A stretch of 64,000 bases of DNA from Mercurialis annua. Lineage: Eukaryota; Streptophyta; Magnoliopsida; Malpighiales; Euphorbiaceae. Below are positions 60,901 through 64,000 of this stretch, in pieces (position 1 is the first letter of the stretch; each line of letters begins with the position of its first letter). A program made the translations under genes and the position numbers. Where the stretch lies: NCBI RefSeq assembly GCF_937616625.2, contig NC_065571.1:5396501-5460500 (forward strand), in the 5' to 3' direction. Under the pieces are notes generated by a model. It was not told the origin of the DNA and searched no databases. It saw only the letters and a list, made by a program, of their open reading frames with translations.

Positions 60901-62187
60901 GTTCTTTGCTTGTTTTATGTATGGATCTGTTGTTCTTCGTTGTTAAAATTGTGTGCATTGATTTAGGGTATGGTAGCCTTTGTGTTGGTAATTCACTGGA
61001 ATTACGTATGAGTGTAAGCTTCTGAGAAGATTGGACTTAGATAAAGACAGATTCTGCTACTATCATTGACAAAAGTTGGCAATTTCTTTTGGAAAGAATT
61101 TATGCAATTGGAATTCTTTTTAGAAAAAACTCTTCTCTTTTCCCCTTATTTTCCTAGCATGTTTTTATCTGATTCAAGTTAACACGATCCTTCATTTCCA
61201 TGATCTGATCACTTTCACTGCAATTGATTTTTGCAAAGTTGCAAATATTTTATATCATTAATTGAATAATGGTGGTTTATTTACATCTTGAGAAATAACT
61301 ACAAGAAGAAACCATCTTTGTGGTTTGTTTTGTGTCAGTTTAAGATGATGATTAGCTAGTTTAAGGGATCAATGTACAGAGTTTTGTGGTTGAGAACTCT
61401 CATATCTTCTGTCTGCTATCATTTCCACTAGATTTCTCAATAGACACATTTAACAAGTCATTTCATTTTCCATATTTTTGGTATCAATTTTATAGGTAGG
61501 TATTATTCCAATATGTATTATCATGACAAAGACTAGTTTCTCAGTCATCATGTCACTTGTATGATGATTCGACAATTCTCATAGATTTTAGACAGATACT
61601 ATCTTAAGCATAAGCAGATTGACATTGCTCCCCGCTCTTTGTGTTTCAACTTGTTCTTATCGGTTAAGATTTTTAAATAGCATCCATTAGTCAGTACATT
61701 GTGCACAATTTTGTATGGTGGTTATGTATTCAGATGCTTGCTTGTAACTTGATCAACTTTTATCACTGCTAAGATTGTGATGAATCTAATCTTCCTTTAT
61801 GGTTACCAGGGTGCACCTCCATGTACTCACTATACGCAACGGGGACAGTGCAAATTTGGACCTGCTTGCAAATTTGATCATCCAATGGGAACATTGAGTT
61901 ACAGTCCATCTGCATCTTCCCTTTCAGATATGCCTGTTGCACCTTACCCTGTGGGCTCTTCAATGGGTACTCTAGCCCCATCATCCTCGTCTTCTGAATT
62001 ACGGCCTGAACTCAATTCAGGGTTGAGCAAGGACTTCGGTTCAACCAGGATGTCTTCATCAATGAACACGTCTAGTAGATTGGTGGGCTCGGTATTCTCA
62101 AGGAGTGGTACTCTCCCCCATACTGATATGCAACAGTCTAGCCAGAGTTCTGGCCCGTCAACCGGCAGCAGTAGTGGCGCCCAGTAG
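57907..62187 (+). CDS. Five-finger CCCH zinc-finger protein, plant C3H32/58 (ZFN) type
   Basis: Nucleic-acid-binding protein of the plant ZFN-like CCCH group, probably acting on mRNA. Seven exons: 57907-57994, 58138-58283, 58417-58482, 58735-58854, 58951-59268, 59350-59658, 61810-62187, joining in frame to 474 aa. All five fingers are C-x8-C-x5-C-x3-H and intact: [100 protein letters not shown]. They are arranged as three clustered N-terminal fingers, a Pro/Ser/Tyr-rich linker, then two more fingers. The tail is Ser-rich ([11 protein letters not shown], ending SSSGAQ). Intron 6 is 2151 bp, far longer than the others, and separates finger 5. The start is the first ATG after the GA-rich leader ([10 protein letters not shown]). 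Confidence 0.95.
60674..60817. repeat. Exact 69-bp tandem duplication in CCCH intron 6
   Basis: GCATTCTTTATTCTCTAATC... to ...GGTAAGAGACAGC occurs at 60674-60742 and again at 60749-60817 with no difference that I can see. The spacer is TTAACA (period 75). Confidence 0.95.
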
Positions 62188-63362
62188 CACAGAGGCTCGC
62201 TCGCGGCACCTCAAACTACTTTTTGATCATATTCAAGAGAAGTACAACTTTTCCCTTCTCTTTTATTTTATTCTCTTTTTCAGTCTCTCAAATAGGAGGC
62301 TTCGATTCCTCAATTACAATGGTTCCACGATTCAGTTCTAGAACTCGTTAGGTCCGATAATTTGTGTTCATATTCAGCCATATCATTTATCCCTTGAATA
62401 AGAAATGGCAACCACCAAAATGTTCAGCAATCCCCGGATAGCCTTCCACCTTTATATCTTATAATAACCAAACAAAATTCTGCAGCTCCCTTGGGCAATT
62501 CTACACCTGTACCAAATGTCTCTGGTTTCAGGATCATGTCCGTGTTTATTTATGCTCCACGTACCCGTCATCGAAAATACCAGTCCCATCTGTCGCCTCC
62601 GTCTCTGTTTATGTTCTTTATAGTTGGGAACAGGTTTCCGAAATGTTGTTGTTCCCCCTCTTTTTTGTCTGGGGTTAATTGTGAAAAGAAGAAAAAGAAA
62701 AAGCAATTACAGAAGACTCAAAAAGGAGGCATTTAAATGCTGCCTTATATGTGATTAGGTACATAGTTATGTTGTGACAATTGAATTGTCATTGATACTC
62801 TTTTATTATGAAATACAATTATATGAAGAATTACTCCTTACTCTGTAATAATCTTTGCCCATTTGGATTTCACATTTTACATTTTATCATGCTCTGTATT
62901 TGTCCAGGTGTAGGGTTAAAAGTTTTTACGGTTACGGAACTATATGCTTTTTACAAACAGCTACAGCAATTCAGGTCAAAAATTGCTTACACGGTAATGA
63001 AATTTTGTGATTATTTGACGTGCTCGTGCCACATAAGCAATTTTCGGCTGGAATTGATATAATAATCTCCCGTCTATCAAAATTTAATAAATGAAATGAT
63101 GTCAACTGTTAAAGAAATGATCTATAGTTCAGTAACCCAACAGCACATTTTAGCAGAATTCTTTGATAGGGCTGAGTTCACTTTTAGTTGTTCGGTTGAA
63201 GGTTCATATTCCCAAGATTGTTGAATAGTTGAAAAGCTGAGCCTGAGGCTATATTCTAAGCTCTCCTTTTAACTGTGCAGCATCAAAGATTATGGTGTTC
63301 TATACTCTGCAGCTGTTAGCTGATTGGTCAATCTAGCTTGACCTTATGTTTCCTTCTAAATC
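62188..63362 (+). other. 3' UTR of the CCCH gene and downstream sequence
   Basis: 3' UTR-like, T-rich sequence. Open frames up to about 84 codons here (for example 62452-62706 on the minus strand) have no protein signature. No additional gene is supported. Confidence 0.5.
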
Positions 63363-63675
63363 AACTCTTCTCTTTTGTCTCTTTTTTATGAAGGAGTTAT
63401 CAAGTGGTGATTGAATGGAATGCTCTGAGTTTGTGGGTGATTGGATAAGTTTTGATCGACGAGTGATCGAAGACTGCACTTATTTAGCGAAACAGTTAAT
63501 AATTTATTTTTATTTTCGTAAGTAAGATCTGCGAATCAGGCAGCATGTTGTCTGTTCCATGTCAGGTCATCGGATTTAGTTTTCGAATTATTCCGAATTT
63601 CTTACAAATGTAACTGTTTCATATTCGATTTAATGAGATTTGATGATTTCAAAAAAAAAAAAACTCTTCTCTTTG
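63363..63675 (+). repeat. Poly(A)-tailed segment between direct repeats, candidate retroposon
   Basis: AACTCTTCTCTTT at 63363-63375 recurs at 63662-63674, directly after an A13 run (about 63650-63662). Such a tail next to a 13-bp direct repeat is the usual mark of LINE-driven retroposition. A second shared string, TTATCAAGTGG, follows both repeats at different spacing, so a simple duplication is also possible. The family is not recognised. Confidence 0.4.
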
Positions 63676-63769
63676 GACTTATCAAGTGGCTGATTTTGGT
63701 ATCAAACTAAAATTCCAAATATAGATTAGGCTCCCCCATACTGGTCAGTATTTAACATAGTTGGAAATA

Positions 63770-63985
63770 CTAGGCATTGTTTTAAGCATTAACTGAACCG
63801 AGGCCGTGGCCGAATCGGAGAGGCCCACAGTTTATGAATCCAACTTGTTGAACCGATTCAATTAATTGTTCCGATTGATTTATTAAATATATTAAAAACA
63901 ACTTTTACGATCAGGCGTTAATTTTTGGTTGAACCAGTCCGACTGCCAGGTCTTGTCCTGTTTTTAAAATACCCTATACTAAGAA
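63770..63985. repeat. Repeat with AACTGAACCG / GGTTGAACCAGTCC arms
   Basis: Starts near TTGTTTTAAGCATTAACTG and ends near CCTGTTTTTAAAATACC, with GAACCG motifs inverted between the halves. It resembles the decayed copy at about 16322 (GTTTTAAAAACCGAACCG). Non-coding. Confidence 0.4.
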
Positions 63986-64000
63986 TAATTTTGATATGTG

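Noticed and set aside
62452..62736. Small open frames on both strands after the CCCH gene
   Set aside because: They overlap each other on opposite strands within the 3' UTR and show no domain or splice context.

Overview
This is nuclear DNA of a flowering plant, most likely a eudicot. The genes are AT-rich and intron-dense with GT-AG splice sites, and the proteins belong to land-plant families (SNF4 with an N-terminal CBM48, the ALWAYS EARLY family with SANT plus DIRP, a five-finger plant CCCH protein, an SRG1-like dioxygenase). Between and inside the genes lies a dense load of small plant transposons: Stowaway, hAT, CACTA, Mutator-like foldback elements, Tourist, Helitron, TRIM and SINE. I cannot name the species.

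Layout. 1-2.1 kb holds the 3' half of CUL1 (+). 2.5-13.4 kb is gene-free and packed with MITEs and foldback elements. 13.7-16.2 kb is an intact four-exon 2-oxoglutarate/Fe(II) dioxygenase (-). 16.3-23.1 kb is repeats, including a nested TRIM/CACTA/MULE cluster. 23.8-28.4 kb is SNF4, the beta-gamma subunit of SnRK1 (+, 13 coding exons). 29.6-30.9 kb is a small Lys-rich protein gene of unknown function (+), convergent with the 19-coding-exon ALWAYS EARLY (ALY) gene at 31.4-44.9 kb (-), whose introns hold at least five transposons. 45-57.5 kb is a second gene-poor block with a minisatellite, microsatellites, a Tourist MITE, decayed LINE and Copia copies, a foldback MULE and a complete non-autonomous Helitron. 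57.9-62.2 kb is a five-finger CCCH zinc-finger protein gene (+), followed by its 3' region and a candidate retroposed segment.

The genes do not form an operon or an obvious cluster. They act in ubiquitination (CUL1), energy signalling (SNF4), cell-cycle/DREAM-type transcription (ALY), RNA binding (CCCH) and specialised metabolism (dioxygenase). All gene models were built by hand from reading frames and splice sites. Exon lengths add up in frame for every model: CUL1 332 aa partial, dioxygenase 354 aa, SNF4 476 aa, Lys-rich 148 aa, ALY 1159 aa, CCCH 474 aa.

The most interesting material is in the repeats. A set of long-terminal-inverted-repeat MULE elements has 9-10 bp target-site duplications, several of them perfect. 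Several otherwise different members share an internal GC-rich hairpin module built on TGGGTCTGTTCTTC. No transposase gene was seen for them.
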